NCBI RefSeq assembly: GCF_038235435.1
Contig: NZ_CP151275.1
Coordinates: forward strand, 310,001 to 374,000
DNA from: Niveibacterium sp. SC-1
GTDB lineage: Bacteria; Pseudomonadota; Gammaproteobacteria; Burkholderiales; Rhodocyclaceae
Length of the DNA: 64,000 bases
Reading direction: 5' to 3'
Shown: one piece after another, positions 19,288 through 28,759 of the stretch
How positions within the stretch are numbered: the first letter of the stretch is position 1
Layout: the number at the start of each line of letters is the position of its first letter
Notes under the pieces: model-generated
The model's database searches: none
What the model saw: only the letters and a program-made list of their open reading frames with translations
What the model was told of the DNA's origin: nothing
Position numbers and translations under genes: made by a program

Positions 19288-20658
19288 TCAATGCGCTTCA
19301 TGCAAGGCCGCGAGTACCGTCGCCAGGATGCGGTCGGTGCCCGCGATGTCATCGCCCCGCCGTGATGCCGCGCCCAGGCGGACAAAGACGAGTTGCTCGG
19401 AGGGGATGACCGCGATGAGCTGGCCGAAGAAGCCGCGTGCGAAGAAGGTGTCCGCCGGAGCGTGCGGCAGGCCCCAGGGCGCGCCCCAGGCGGGCACCTG
19501 CCCGGCGACGCGATTGGTCCAGAAGCCGGCGCCGTAGCCGGTGTCCTGCGTTGGCGTGGCGCTGTAGGCGACCCAGCCCGGCGGCAACAACGCCCGATCG
19601 CCGACCCGGCCACCGTCGAGGTAGAGCTGGCCGAAGCGCGCCCAGTCGCGGGCGGAGGCGAAGATGAAGTTCGCGCCCATCGGCGTGCCGGCGGCGTCGA
19701 ACTGGATGGTCGTATCGCGCATGCCCAGCGGCTCGAAGAACGCCTGACGCGCAAACTGCAGGAAACCGGCTTCACTGCCGCCACTGGCTTGCAGCAGCAG
19801 GCGCGAGAGCAGCATGTACTGCGCATCGCTGTAGTTCCACCAGGTGCCGGGCGTTGCGGCGAGCAGCGTGCGCGCCGCGGCCGCCGCGGTGTCGCCTTCG
19901 CGGAACATGATTTGCGAGGTGAGATCGAAGCCGCTGTTGGTCTGCGGCAGATCCAGCCCGCTGGTCTGGCGCAGCAGCTGATCCAGCGTGATCGCGTGGC
20001 GGGGGTCCTCGGGCTTGGCCCATTCGGGCACCGGCACCGGCGCGTCCAGCCTGAGGCGGCCGGCACCGACCAGCAGCCCGGCCAGGGCGCTGGTGACCGA
20101 CTTGCTCAGCGAGAAGCCGGGCAGCTGCGTGTGCGCGGTGATGCCTGCGGCGTAGTGCTCCGCCACGATGCGACCCCGATGCAGTACCAGCAGGGCACGG
20201 ATGCGGGTGTCGGGCGCCGGATCAATGCTCGCTTCCAGCTGCGCCTGCAAACGGGGGTTGATCTCCCGCGGGAGCGCTGCGGCCTCCGATGACGGCAGCG
20301 CCGAGAGGGGCGCCGTGCGGGCGGGCGAGCCGTCGGCCGGCAGCAGCACGCAGCCCGCGCCGGGGCGATGTTGTGCGCGCCGCACGATCATCCCGGCGAT
20401 CGAGGTCTGCACCGTCTCGGCCTCGGGGTCGAGCTCATAGTCCAGGCCCCAGCGCACCAGCCCCGAGCCCGGCAGCGGACGGATCAGCTCCTCGTAGCTG
20501 CGATCCGGCGACAGGCCGGAGACGAAGTAGCCCGCGCACAGTTGCAGGCTCGTGTAGCCGGCCGCGACCGAGGCCGCGCGATCCACGCGCAGTGCGGAAC
20601 AGGCCCCCAATGCAAGGAGCAGGATCAGCAGGCAGGCGGCGCGAAGTGACTGGGGCAT
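19288..20658 (-). CDS. Serine hydrolase (class C beta-lactamase fold) lipoprotein
   Basis: A 456-residue protein. A signal peptide ends in a lipobox, LLLALGAC with C20, so it is probably an outer-membrane or periplasmic lipoprotein. The hydrolase domain starts near residue 150; the catalytic SxxK is S183-L-S-K186 in GFSLSKSVTSALAGLL, followed by LRLDAPVPVPEWAKPEDPRH and the tyrosine region WWNYSDAQYMLLS. The arrangement resembles 6-aminohexanoate-dimer hydrolase/EstB-like members of the family rather than true AmpC. The first 150 residues are an extra N-terminal region I do not recognise. Substrate unknown; antibiotic resistance should not be assumed. Good ribosome-binding site (CCGGAG) before ATG 20658. 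Confidence 0.85.
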   Translation of the reverse strand: MPQSLRAACLLILLLALGACSALRVDRAASVAAGYTSLQLCAGYFVSGLSPDRSYEELIRPLPGSGLVRWGLDYELDPEAETVQTSIAGMIVRRAQHRPGAGCVLLPADGSPARTAPLSALPSSEAAALPREINPRLQAQLEASIDPAPDTRIRALLVLHRGRIVAEHYAAGITAHTQLPGFSLSKSVTSALAGLLVGAGRLRLDAPVPVPEWAKPEDPRHAITLDQLLRQTSGLDLPQTNSGFDLTSQIMFREGDTAAAAARTLLAATPGTWWNYSDAQYMLLSRLLLQASGGSEAGFLQFARQAFFEPLGMRDTTIQFDAAGTPMGANFIFASARDWARFGQLYLDGGRVGDRALLPPGWVAYSATPTQDTGYGAGFWTNRVAGQVPAWGAPWGLPHAPADTFFARGFFGQLIAVIPSEQLVFVRLGAASRRGDDIAGTDRILATVLAALHEAH

Positions 20659-20732
20659 GGCAGGGCTCCGGCAAAGTGGAAGCCCCAGCGTGCGGGTCGC
20701 GCCGCCATGCGTCTCGCCGATTCCGGAAACGG

Positions 20733-21848
20733 CTAGCCGACTCCGGAATCGACGAGGATTTCGTCACCGGATTGGCGTCGCCAACCCGAGGGCGTGGTGC
20801 CGGTGAGCGCCTTGAAGGCGCGGTTGAAAGGGCCCAGCGACTGGAAGCCGCAGGCCATGGCGATGTCCAGGATTGAATCCGCGGCCGTTGCCGGATCGCG
20901 CAGCATCCGTTTGGCGGCCTCGATACGGTGCTGGTTGAGGAAGGCGTTGAAGTTGCGATAACCCAGGCCCTGGTTGATCGCCCGACGCAGGCGGTACTCC
21001 GGCACGTCGAGCCGCTCGGCCAGGGCGCCGATACTCAGCTCCGGCGTCAGGTAGACCTGCGCTTCCTGCATCAGGGCATCGAGCGCGGCGAGCAGGGCCG
21101 GGTCCTGCGCGGGCGCCGCGGCAACAAGGGCTCCAGCCGTGGGCGATGGGGTAAGGACGGATTGCGCGGTCGGCGTGGGCGCGAAGGCTTCGCGGTTGAC
21201 GCGCAGGAGCTGTGCTGCGATCAGGGTGGCGAGCAAGAGCAGCGCGAGGTGGTCGGCAAACGCGCCGGCGGCCTGCGCGGGGGCCGCGAGCCGGGTGGCC
21301 GTGCTGAGCAGGACGTAGAGCGAGGTGCCGGCGACGATGGAGCGCCGCAGGCGACGGCGCGATTCGACCAGATCGTCGGACCAGTCGTGCAGGCAGCGCG
21401 CCAGCGCGAGCAGCGCAAAGCACAGCGGCAGCGCAGTGAGGAAGATCGCGGTTGTCTGCGGCCTGAGACCGAGGCCGATCGCGGCGGCACAGCCCGCGAC
21501 GCCCAGACCTGCGAGCAGTGCCCACGCGACGCCATGGCGTGGGCGCAGGCGGAATCCGTCGTCGAACATCTGGCGGGTGAAGAGCCAGAACACCAGTCCG
21601 TTGCCGGCGTTCAACGCCACCAGCGGCAGCCGCCACCAGGGCAGCGGGCCGAGGAGATCGGGCGGCTGCAGCACATAGGCGCAGGTGCCGAGCGCGAGCG
21701 CCGCGCCGAGCCGGGCAAAGGGCAGCGTGCGACGTTCGCGCCACAGCAGCACAGCCAGCGCGAGCAAGAGCGCGAGCAAGGCACCGTCCAGCGCGGCGGA
21801 AAGGGGGGGCGGCAGTGAGCTGAAGGGCAGCGAGGGCGGTGGATTCAT
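20733..21848 (-). CDS. Membrane-bound AraC-family regulator
   Basis: A 371-residue protein with six or seven predicted membrane segments in the first 220 residues (for example ALDGALLALLLALAVLLW, GVAWALLAGLGVAGCAAAIG, HLALLLLATLIAAQLL), a low-complexity Ala/Pro linker, and a C-terminal AraC domain with two helix-turn-helices: LSIGALAERLDVPEYRLRRA and SILDIAMACGFQSLGPFNRA ending GTTPSGWRR. Such membrane AraC proteins carry a sensor fused to the DNA-binding part. It lies 74 bases upstream of the serine hydrolase on the same strand, so it may control that gene. The signal is unknown. Confidence 0.88.
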   Translation of the reverse strand: MNPPPSLPFSSLPPPLSAALDGALLALLLALAVLLWRERRTLPFARLGAALALGTCAYVLQPPDLLGPLPWWRLPLVALNAGNGLVFWLFTRQMFDDGFRLRPRHGVAWALLAGLGVAGCAAAIGLGLRPQTTAIFLTALPLCFALLALARCLHDWSDDLVESRRRLRRSIVAGTSLYVLLSTATRLAAPAQAAGAFADHLALLLLATLIAAQLLRVNREAFAPTPTAQSVLTPSPTAGALVAAAPAQDPALLAALDALMQEAQVYLTPELSIGALAERLDVPEYRLRRAINQGLGYRNFNAFLNQHRIEAAKRMLRDPATAADSILDIAMACGFQSLGPFNRAFKALTGTTPSGWRRQSGDEILVDSGVG

Positions 21849-22080
21849 GGCTTGGCAGCTTTCATCTATCGACTCCGCCCTCTCCAGGCTTCCCCTGCCG
21901 GATCTGCGTGACGCGCTCCGGCGGCGTGATTGAGAACAGACCTCGGGCGCTCAGTTTGCCGCGATTGTCATCCGGATCGAGCGCTAGGCTTTCGCAGTCG
22001 TCCTCACCGGTGCAGCGCAGATACCCGCGACCACCCCGTCGCCGCATGAAGCAGGCGCTGAAACCCTTCCGGGCGTTCCA

Positions 22081-24054
22081 TCAGGGCGTGCGGCGCAGGG
22101 TGAATTCTCGGCGGTCCCAGTTCTCGCCGTTGGGGCCGCGCAGCTGCAAGAGGTAGTGGCCGGCGACCGGGTTCCAGGCCAGGCGCAGGCCTTCGCCCAG
22201 CGCCTGTCCATTGATCCACCAGCGCGCGCCCTGGGCCCCGGCGCTGGCCTCGAGCACCAGGGATTCGTCGGCGGCGAGTTCCACGACGCCGTCGCGGGCC
22301 AGTGGATGCAGGATCAGGGGCAGGTCGATGTCGGCATCGCCCGGCGGTCGCGAGAGCACGATTTCCGTGCCGTGCAGGAACCACTCCCGGCGAGGGGCTT
22401 CCACTGCGGGTTCGAAGGCCACCAGGCTGCGCTGGACGTTGGCGGGCGGGCGGGGACCGCTGTCGGGCGCCAGCGCGAGGCGGCGCAGGACTTCACGCTG
22501 GATGCGCAGGGCCAGGCGTTCGGCGCTGTCCGACGCGCGCTGGGCATTGCTGACCGTGACCACCACCGTGCGCTGGCTGGTGGCGACGAGCTGCAGGCTG
22601 GCGTAGCTGTCCTCGCTCTCCAGACTCCAGCGCAGGGCGCCGGGGAAGTCGCCCGAGTCGCCGGGTGCCGGCCGGGCGCGCGCCTCGGCGAGGATGTCGG
22701 CGAGGATGAAGCTGGTGTCGGCCCGCCATACCTGGCGCACGCCATTGGCCTGCGGCTGCCAGTGCGCCGGCTGGAAGCTGCCGCCGGTGACGAAGGCACG
22801 CAGGGCGGCGGCGGCCTGCTGCGCACCGAGTTCGATGGCCGGCAGGCGCGAGGCGTCCATGCCCAGGGCGGCGAGGCGTTCGGGCAGGCCGTCGGCGGCG
22901 GTGGTTTCCAGCGCCAGGGTGCTGCGCGCCCGCGGTTCCTGCACGGCGACGCGCAGGCTGCGCCAGGGCGGATCGCTGGTCTCGTCCTGCAACAGGCTGG
23001 CGGCCGAGGCGTTGCGCTTTTCGACCGCCAGCGCCGCCGCGAAGGGCGTGTCGGCGAGCGGGAACACGCTGCGCTGGAGGATCGCGTCCTCGCCGCGCGC
23101 CTGCGGGCCGCCCACCCAGGCGCGGATGGATGCGTCCTGGTTGTCCAGCACCAGTACGCCGGCCTGCAGGCTGCCCGCTTCGGGCAGGACGGCGCGCAGG
23201 CCCTCCAGCGCGGCCTCCTGCTCGTCCGCGTCGAGGGTGCTGGCCACGTGGTCGCCGCCGCGCGAGAGCACCCGTCGCGCCAGGTGCGGGGCGAGCGCGT
23301 AGCGCGGCCGGTCGCGCGGCGTATCGAGGCGCACCGAGAGTTCGCGGATGCGCGGGCACAGATCGGCCGCGCGCAACTGGTTCGCCCGCGCGCAGGCGCG
23401 TTTGGCGATGCGTTCGGCGCGCGCGTTGGGGCTGGGCAGGATGGCGGTGATGAGTTGTGCCTCGGCACGGTCGATCTGCGCCGGCGTCTTGCCGAAGAGC
23501 ACCGCGCTGGCCGCGTGCACACCCTGCAGGTCGCCGCGGAAGGGCGCGAGGTTCAGGTACGCCTCGAGGATCTGCGCCTTGCTCCAGCTGCGCTCCAGCT
23601 CTTCGGCGGCGAGGCCCTGGTCCCATTTCTGCTCGAAGCTGCGGCGGCCGCCCGGGCGGTTGGGCAGCGCGATGTTCGGGTCGAGCAGGCCGGCGAGCTG
23701 CATGGTCAGCGTCGAGGCGCCGCGCTGCGACTGGTTCCACAGGTTGTGCCAGAGCGCGCCGACGAAGGCCTTCCAGTCCACCCCGTCGTGCTCGAAGAAG
23801 CGTTTGTCCTCGCTGGTGATCAGCGCTTCCTTGAGCGCCGGCGAGAACTGCGCCAGCGGCACCCACTCGAAGCGCCGCACCTTGCTGTCGAAACGCAGGT
23901 CGGCCAGCGGTCGGCCGTTGCGGTCGGAGAGCACGGCATCGGAGGCGGTGTAGTGCGCGCGCACTTCGTCGAAGCGTGGCAGCGTGGCCGCGTGCAGCGG
24001 CAGCACGACAAGGCTCGCGAGGAGCAGGAGGGTATGACGCAAGGCGGGGAACAA
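22081..24054 (-). CDS. PbpC-like penicillin-binding protein with dead transpeptidase
   Basis: A 657-residue protein with a signal/anchor (residues 5-22), a GT51 glycosyltransferase domain about 40-225 (E82 in ITSEDKRFFEHDGVDW; RGASTLTMQLAGLL at 111-124; ILEAYLNLAPFRGDLQGV), a transpeptidase-like domain about 265-510, and a C-terminal BiPBP_C-type beta domain (about 560-657). The glycosyltransferase motifs look intact. The transpeptidase motifs do not: the SxxK position reads FPLADTPF (Ser replaced by L333, Lys by T336), KTGTS reads SLESE (477-481), and SxN is not found. It should therefore polymerise glycan strands without cross-linking. No alpha-2-macroglobulin (yfhM) partner gene, usual beside pbpC, is present. 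Starts 4 bases from the cca stop region, same strand. Confidence 0.88.
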   Translation of the reverse strand: MFPALRHTLLLLASLVVLPLHAATLPRFDEVRAHYTASDAVLSDRNGRPLADLRFDSKVRRFEWVPLAQFSPALKEALITSEDKRFFEHDGVDWKAFVGALWHNLWNQSQRGASTLTMQLAGLLDPNIALPNRPGGRRSFEQKWDQGLAAEELERSWSKAQILEAYLNLAPFRGDLQGVHAASAVLFGKTPAQIDRAEAQLITAILPSPNARAERIAKRACARANQLRAADLCPRIRELSVRLDTPRDRPRYALAPHLARRVLSRGGDHVASTLDADEQEAALEGLRAVLPEAGSLQAGVLVLDNQDASIRAWVGGPQARGEDAILQRSVFPLADTPFAAALAVEKRNASAASLLQDETSDPPWRSLRVAVQEPRARSTLALETTAADGLPERLAALGMDASRLPAIELGAQQAAAALRAFVTGGSFQPAHWQPQANGVRQVWRADTSFILADILAEARARPAPGDSGDFPGALRWSLESEDSYASLQLVATSQRTVVVTVSNAQRASDSAERLALRIQREVLRRLALAPDSGPRPPANVQRSLVAFEPAVEAPRREWFLHGTEIVLSRPPGDADIDLPLILHPLARDGVVELAADESLVLEASAGAQGARWWINGQALGEGLRLAWNPVAGHYLLQLRGPNGENWDRREFTLRRTP

Positions 24055-24056
24055 GG

Positions 24057-25130
24057 CTAGGGCGTTTCGCGGACGGCGGTGAGGCGGGCCGCACGCACGG
24101 CGACCGGGATCTGCGCGGGCTGGCTGCAGGCCTTGGCAATCGCGCCGGCGTCGATGCCGCGGGCGGCGGCGAGCGCGGCTTCGATGCGGGCGCGGGGCAA
24201 CTCGGGCAGCAGCGCCTGCGCGGTGCGCAGCAGGCTGAGGAAGCGATGGGGGCGACGCCAGGCATCGCAGCGGTCCATCAGGCCGACCAGCGCCTCGGCG
24301 TCCGGTGCGGGCGCGGACAGGGCCGCGCGTTCGCGCACCAGCATCTGGGCGAGTTCGCGTGCCTCCACCGGGGCCTTGAGGCGTTCGCCTAAGCTCGTCA
24401 CCCGCGCTTCATCGAGGTCCGCCAGCAGCAGGGCGTAGCGCTCGGCGAGCGAGAGTTCGCTTGCCGCCACGGCATCGGCGCGGACGGCCGCGGCGCCGGG
24501 CGGATCGAGCTCGGGCATCAGGCGCGCGCGGGCGCCGCAATCACCCAGCACTTCGAGCATGCGAGAGGGCTGTTGCGCCATCAGGCCGCGCGAAAACTCC
24601 TGCCACACGCGCTCGGCCACCAGGTGGTCGACCTCGCCGGCTTCCACCATCTGGCGCATCAGGGCGAGCGTTTCCGGCGCCACCGAAAAATCGGTGAAGC
24701 GGGCGGCGAAGCGGGCGAGGCGCAGGATGCGTACCGGGTCTTCGACGAAGGCCGGGCTCACATGGCGGAACACGCGCGCGGCGAGATCCTTCGCGCCGCC
24801 CCAGGGGTCGATCAGGCTGCCGTCCTCGGCGCGCGCGATGGCGTTGACGGTGAGGTCGCGCCGCGCGAGATCCTCTTCCAGCGTGACCGCCGGGTCCGCA
24901 TGCACGACGAAGCCGCGGTAGCCGGGCGCGGTCTTGCGCTCGGTGCGGGCCAGCGCGTGTTCCTCCTGCGTGTCTGGATGGAGGAAGACCGGGAAATCGC
25001 GGCCCACCGGGCGGAAGCCCGCGGCCTGCATGGATTCAGGCGTCTCGCCGACCACCACCCAGTCGCGGTCGGCGCCAGGCTGGCCAAGCAGGGCGTCGCG
25101 CACGGCGCCGCCGACGATGTAGCGCTTCAA
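24057..25130 (-). CDS. cca: CCA tRNA nucleotidyltransferase
   Basis: A 357-residue class II nucleotidyltransferase that adds or repairs the CCA end of tRNA. It has [12 protein letters not shown] (residues 5-16), catalytic D21 and D23 in ADRDWVVVG, then [10 protein letters not shown] and [16 protein letters not shown]. The start is a TTG at 25130 overlapping the GST stop (TTGA); MKRYIVGG is the expected N-terminus. The E. coli enzyme (412 residues) has a C-terminal HD phosphohydrolase domain; here the matching place reads [12 protein letters not shown] without the HD pair, and the protein is shorter, so phosphatase activity is probably absent. Confidence 0.92.
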   Translation of the reverse strand: MKRYIVGGAVRDALLGQPGADRDWVVVGETPESMQAAGFRPVGRDFPVFLHPDTQEEHALARTERKTAPGYRGFVVHADPAVTLEEDLARRDLTVNAIARAEDGSLIDPWGGAKDLAARVFRHVSPAFVEDPVRILRLARFAARFTDFSVAPETLALMRQMVEAGEVDHLVAERVWQEFSRGLMAQQPSRMLEVLGDCGARARLMPELDPPGAAAVRADAVAASELSLAERYALLLADLDEARVTSLGERLKAPVEARELAQMLVRERAALSAPAPDAEALVGLMDRCDAWRRPHRFLSLLRTAQALLPELPRARIEAALAAARGIDAGAIAKACSQPAQIPVAVRAARLTAVRETP

Positions 25131-25771
25131 TCCTGCGACTCGAAGGCCGCGACGGTCTCGGTTTCGGCCAGCGCGGCGGCTTCCCACTCGCGCATCGCCG
25201 GATGCGCCAGCAGGGCGGCGAGGTAGGCGCCCGCCTCGGCTTGCGGCGCGACGCCATAACTCTGGAAACGGAAAGCCACGGGCGCATACATCACGTCGGC
25301 CGCGCCGAAGCTGCCGAAGAGGAAGGCGCCGCCCGCGCCGTGGCGGCGACGGCAGTCGGTCCACAACTGCACGATGCGCGCGATGTCCGCCTCGCACTCC
25401 GGGCTGCGCTGGGCGAGCGGGCGGCGGCGGCGGATGTTCATCGGCATCTGGCTGCGCAAGGCGGTGAAGCCCGAGTGCATCTCGGCGCTGATCGCGCGGG
25501 CCGTGGCGCGTTCGCGCGCGGTGGCCGGCCACAGCTGCGGGAAGCGCTCGGCCAGGGTTTCGATGATGGCCAGCGAATCCCACACCGTGAGCCCGTCCTC
25601 GACGAGGCAGGGCACCTTGCCGCTGGGCGAGAAGCGCAGGATGCGCTCGCGCGTGTCGGCCTGGCCCAGCGCGATCCGCTCTTCGGCAAAGGGTTGGCCG
25701 ACCGCGCGCAGCGCGAGCCACGCGCGCAGGGACCAGGAGGAGTAATTCTTGTTGGCGATGAGCAGTTTCAT
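25127..25771 (-). CDS. Glutathione S-transferase family protein
   Basis: A 214-residue GST. The thioredoxin-like N-terminal domain begins [19 protein letters not shown] with the SSWSLR active-site serine segment, has [20 protein letters not shown] (the cis-proline and glutathione gamma-Glu-binding DS motif), then the all-helical domain ending [16 protein letters not shown]. The [12 protein letters not shown] type is a common proteobacterial GST of unknown physiological substrate. The ATG overlaps the upstream epimerase stop (ATGA) and its stop overlaps the cca TTG. Confidence 0.92.
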   Translation of the reverse strand: MKLLIANKNYSSWSLRAWLALRAVGQPFAEERIALGQADTRERILRFSPSGKVPCLVEDGLTVWDSLAIIETLAERFPQLWPATARERATARAISAEMHSGFTALRSQMPMNIRRRRPLAQRSPECEADIARIVQLWTDCRRRHGAGGAFLFGSFGAADVMYAPVAFRFQSYGVAPQAEAGAYLAALLAHPAMREWEAAALAETETVAAFESQD

Positions 25772-26757
25772 CGGACGTCCTGACGGCCAGCTTGGCGACG
25801 CAGCGAATAGTAGCGCGCGCGTGGTTCCTTGCCGCCCAGATAGCGCGGCGTGACGGCCCCGAGCGGCGTCGGCACCAAACCGAAGGGCAGCGGCGTGCCG
25901 CTGGCGACGTTGTCGCGTTCCATGGAGCGCAGGTTGTCCGGACTCATGAGGCTGCCCGGCAGCCAGGAGAGCACCGTGGCCTGCAGGGAGGCGAGCGCGC
26001 CGGGCAGGGCGAGCACCGGGCGCGGATGGCCCGATTCGCGGGCGGCCAGTTCGACCAGGGCCTTGAGGCTCAGCACATCGGGGCCGGCGAGTTCCAGGGT
26101 CTGGCCGATGCCCTGACGGTCGAGCAGGGCACGCTTGATCGCCTGCGCCACGTCGCCCACATACACGGGCTGGAAGCGCGCGTTGGCGCCGCCGACCGGC
26201 AGGACCCAGAAGAAGCGCGCGAGACAGGCGAAGACGCTGAGGAAGCGGTCGCCCGGGCCGAACACCACGGAGGGCCGGAAGATCGTCCATTCGAGCCCGC
26301 CAGCCGTGGCGGCCTCGCGCAGCGCGGCTTCGCCATCGGTCTTGGAGCGCAGGTACTGCGAGGGCGCGCCCTCGCCCACGCCCAGGGCGCTCACGTGCAC
26401 CAGGCGGCGCACGCCGTTGGCGGCGCAGGCCTCTGCGATCGCGCGCGGCAAGGCGACGTGATTGCGCGCGAACTCCTTGCCGTAGGGCGAGCCGCCGGGC
26501 GAATGCAGCACTCCGACGAGGTTCACCACCGCATCCACGTTCTGCATGAGCGCGGCGAGCTGGGCCGGGTCGTGCACATCGGCTTCGACCACTTCGGTCT
26601 GCGGCAGGAGCAGGAGGTGGCGGGCTTCCTCGCGGCGCCGGGCGGGCACGCGCACGCGGCAGCCGGCGTCGTCGAGCAGGTTGGCGAGATGGCTGCCGAT
26701 GAAGCCGGAGCCGCCGATCAGGAGGATGCGTTGGGGTGTCATGCGCAGGGGTGTCAT
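25768..26757 (-). CDS. NAD(P)-binding epimerase-like protein (NDUFA9 type)
   Basis: A 329-residue atypical short-chain dehydrogenase. The Rossmann motif is [18 protein letters not shown], followed by [40 protein letters not shown] and [14 protein letters not shown]. This is the pattern of bacterial homologues of complex I subunit NDUFA9. In that group the catalytic tyrosine is often replaced; here YLRSK (YxxxK) is present. Start at ATG 26757 is chosen because it overlaps the slt stop as ATGA; an in-frame ATG at 26742 is an alternative. Substrate unknown. Confidence 0.87.
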   Translation of the reverse strand: MTPLRMTPQRILLIGGSGFIGSHLANLLDDAGCRVRVPARRREEARHLLLLPQTEVVEADVHDPAQLAALMQNVDAVVNLVGVLHSPGGSPYGKEFARNHVALPRAIAEACAANGVRRLVHVSALGVGEGAPSQYLRSKTDGEAALREAATAGGLEWTIFRPSVVFGPGDRFLSVFACLARFFWVLPVGGANARFQPVYVGDVAQAIKRALLDRQGIGQTLELAGPDVLSLKALVELAARESGHPRPVLALPGALASLQATVLSWLPGSLMSPDNLRSMERDNVASGTPLPFGLVPTPLGAVTPRYLGGKEPRARYYSLRRQAGRQDVR

Positions 26758-28721
26758 TCGCTTGGGGCCGGCCCGTCGCCGGCTGGCATTGAGGACAGGG
26801 CTTGCAGGGCCTCCGGGCTTTGTGGGCCGTCGGGCGCGACCTGACCCATCCGTGCCTTGAGCGACTGCGGTTCGCCGGTCAGGAGCGCGGTGTAGGCCAC
26901 GGTGTTCGCCATCACTTTCTTCACGTAGTCGCGTGTCTCGGAGAGCGGGATCGTCTCGGCGAAGATCGCGCCCTCGGTCACGCCAGGTGCTTTCCATCGG
27001 GGGACGCGACCGGGGCCGGCGTTGTAGCCGGCCGCGGCCATGGCCTCGTGTTCGTCGAGGCGGTCCAGCATCATCCGCAGGTAGGCAGTCCCCAGCGCCA
27101 CGTTGGTGTCCATGTCGGTGATCCGCGAGGGGTGATAGGCCATGCCCGTCTTTTTTGCCACATAGGCCGCGGTGGCCGGCATGACCTGCATCAGACCTTG
27201 TGCGCCCACCGAGGAACGCGCCACGCCGACGAAGCGGCTTTCCTGCCGCATGAGGCCATAGACCCAGTAGACGTCCAGTTGTTGCAGCTTGGCCGCGGGA
27301 GCCACCTTGTCGTAGAAGGGCACGAGGTAGCGCAGGGCGTAGTCGTGCTCCTTGCGGGTGCGCTCGGCGCTGTAGATCGCGCGGTCGTAGAGCTGTTCGC
27401 GGCGGGCGGTTTCGGCGGCGGCGAGGAGGAAGCGGTCGTCGGCCTCGCGCATCGCCCAGTTCCACTCACGCACTGCGTCCAGGCGGGCGTCTTCGCGGAA
27501 GAGAGCGAGTGCCCGCTGCACGCCGATGTCGCGGCTCACCCGCGTCATCTCGGCGTCGTCGGGCGGCCGGGCGCCGGCTGGCACCGCAAAGCGGCGGCCG
27601 AGCTCGTCGCCCGCCAGCATCGCGTAGAAGCTCGCGTCGCCCACCACCCGCTCGTAGAGCGCGCGGGCCTGTTCCTTCTGTCCGCCGGCAGCCAGCGCGC
27701 GGCCATACCAGTAGAGCCACTCGGCCTGCGCGCGCTGCTCGGCACCCATGGCTTCGATCGTGCTTCGCAAGGCTTTCCAGTCCTGCATGCGCAGGGCCGC
27801 GCGCGCCTGCCAGGCACGCAGCTCATCGGACATCGCGATGTTGCCCGCGGCGCGATACCAGGACAGCGCCTCGGGCTGGTTGCTGCGCGCGGCCTGCCAG
27901 CCGAGCACGGCGGAAATGTAGGCGCGCTCGTCGCTGCGCAGGCGATTGCCCAGGGATTCGACCCGTGCGGCGGCCGTCGGGTAGTCGCTCTGCGCCAGCC
28001 GCACCAGCGCCAGCATCGTCAGCTCACGCTGGCTGCGCTCCTCACCCAGGGGCTGGCGCGCGAGGAAGCGGCTGGGCGTGTTGAGCGCTTCGTCCAGGGA
28101 CTTGGCGGCGACGCCCTGGCCGGGCGGCAGGTTGGCGAGCGTGCCGCGCACCGCGTCGAATCGGCGCTGCTCGAGCAGGCGGCGCGCACGCGACCAGAAG
28201 TCGCCGACCGGGCGACCGTTGGCGAGGCTCGCGATCACCGGCTTGCAGGCTTCGCCGATGTCGCTGCTGGTGTTCCACAGGGCCGCGGCCTCGTCGCGCG
28301 CGCTGGCATCACCCATCGCCATGCGCGCCTGCCAGAACCAGCAGTTGGACTCCTGGTCGGGTTGGCGCAGCATGGGGGCTTCGGCCAGGATCACCGCCCA
28401 GCGCTGGGTGCGACCCGAGGCGGTGATCCAGTCGCGGCGGGCACGTTCGGCCAGCAGGCGGCCTTCTTCGCGTGCAACGAACACCACGTAGTCTGCGTCT
28501 ACGTCTTCCTTGCGTGCGAGGCGGATCGAAAGCGCCCAGTAATCGATGTAGGCGTTGAGGACCGAATCGCCGGGCTCGAGGGCGAGTTGTTGCAGGCGGG
28601 CGAGGTCTCCCGCTCGCGCCGCATCGCGTGCCGCCAGATAGCGCGCGTCGGCGTGGACCGCTCCGGACGGGCCCAGCGCGAGCAGGGCAGCGACCAAGGC
28701 GGCGCGAAATACCTTCGTCAT
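26754..28721 (-). CDS. slt: Soluble lytic murein transglycosylase
   Basis: A 655-residue periplasmic enzyme that cleaves peptidoglycan to 1,6-anhydro-muropeptides. A signal peptide (MTKVFRAALVAALLALGPSG, cut near ADA) precedes a long alpha-helical U/linker superhelix with Tpr-like repeats (about 30-450). The catalytic domain has E in YGLMRQESRFVGVAR, SSVGAQGLMQVMPATAAYVA and AAAGYNAGPGRVPRW. The ATG at 28721 has GGAG 9 bases upstream. It heads the slt-epimerase-gst-cca overlapping chain and is divergent from the folate cyclo-ligase gene, with only 38 bases between start codons. Confidence 0.95.
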   Translation of the reverse strand: MTKVFRAALVAALLALGPSGAVHADARYLAARDAARAGDLARLQQLALEPGDSVLNAYIDYWALSIRLARKEDVDADYVVFVAREEGRLLAERARRDWITASGRTQRWAVILAEAPMLRQPDQESNCWFWQARMAMGDASARDEAAALWNTSSDIGEACKPVIASLANGRPVGDFWSRARRLLEQRRFDAVRGTLANLPPGQGVAAKSLDEALNTPSRFLARQPLGEERSQRELTMLALVRLAQSDYPTAAARVESLGNRLRSDERAYISAVLGWQAARSNQPEALSWYRAAGNIAMSDELRAWQARAALRMQDWKALRSTIEAMGAEQRAQAEWLYWYGRALAAGGQKEQARALYERVVGDASFYAMLAGDELGRRFAVPAGARPPDDAEMTRVSRDIGVQRALALFREDARLDAVREWNWAMREADDRFLLAAAETARREQLYDRAIYSAERTRKEHDYALRYLVPFYDKVAPAAKLQQLDVYWVYGLMRQESRFVGVARSSVGAQGLMQVMPATAAYVAKKTGMAYHPSRITDMDTNVALGTAYLRMMLDRLDEHEAMAAAGYNAGPGRVPRWKAPGVTEGAIFAETIPLSETRDYVKKVMANTVAYTALLTGEPQSLKARMGQVAPDGPQSPEALQALSSMPAGDGPAPSE

Positions 28722-28759
28722 TGAACTAGACTCCATGAAGCGACAGAAAGGATACACCC

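Noticed and set aside
19288..20658. Serine hydrolase as an AmpC beta-lactamase
   Set aside because: It is a lipoprotein with a 150-residue extra N-terminal part and EstB/6-aminohexanoate-hydrolase-like motifs; true AmpC features such as a clear KTG were not identified.
22156..24060. A 634-codon plus-strand frame opposite the PbpC-like gene
   Set aside because: Gly/Arg/Gln-rich shadow with no domains; the minus-strand frame has GT51 motifs and correct start and signal peptide.
26802..28724. A 640-codon plus-strand frame opposite slt
   Set aside because: Shadow of slt; no motifs, no ribosome-binding site, and composition typical of antisense GC-rich frames.
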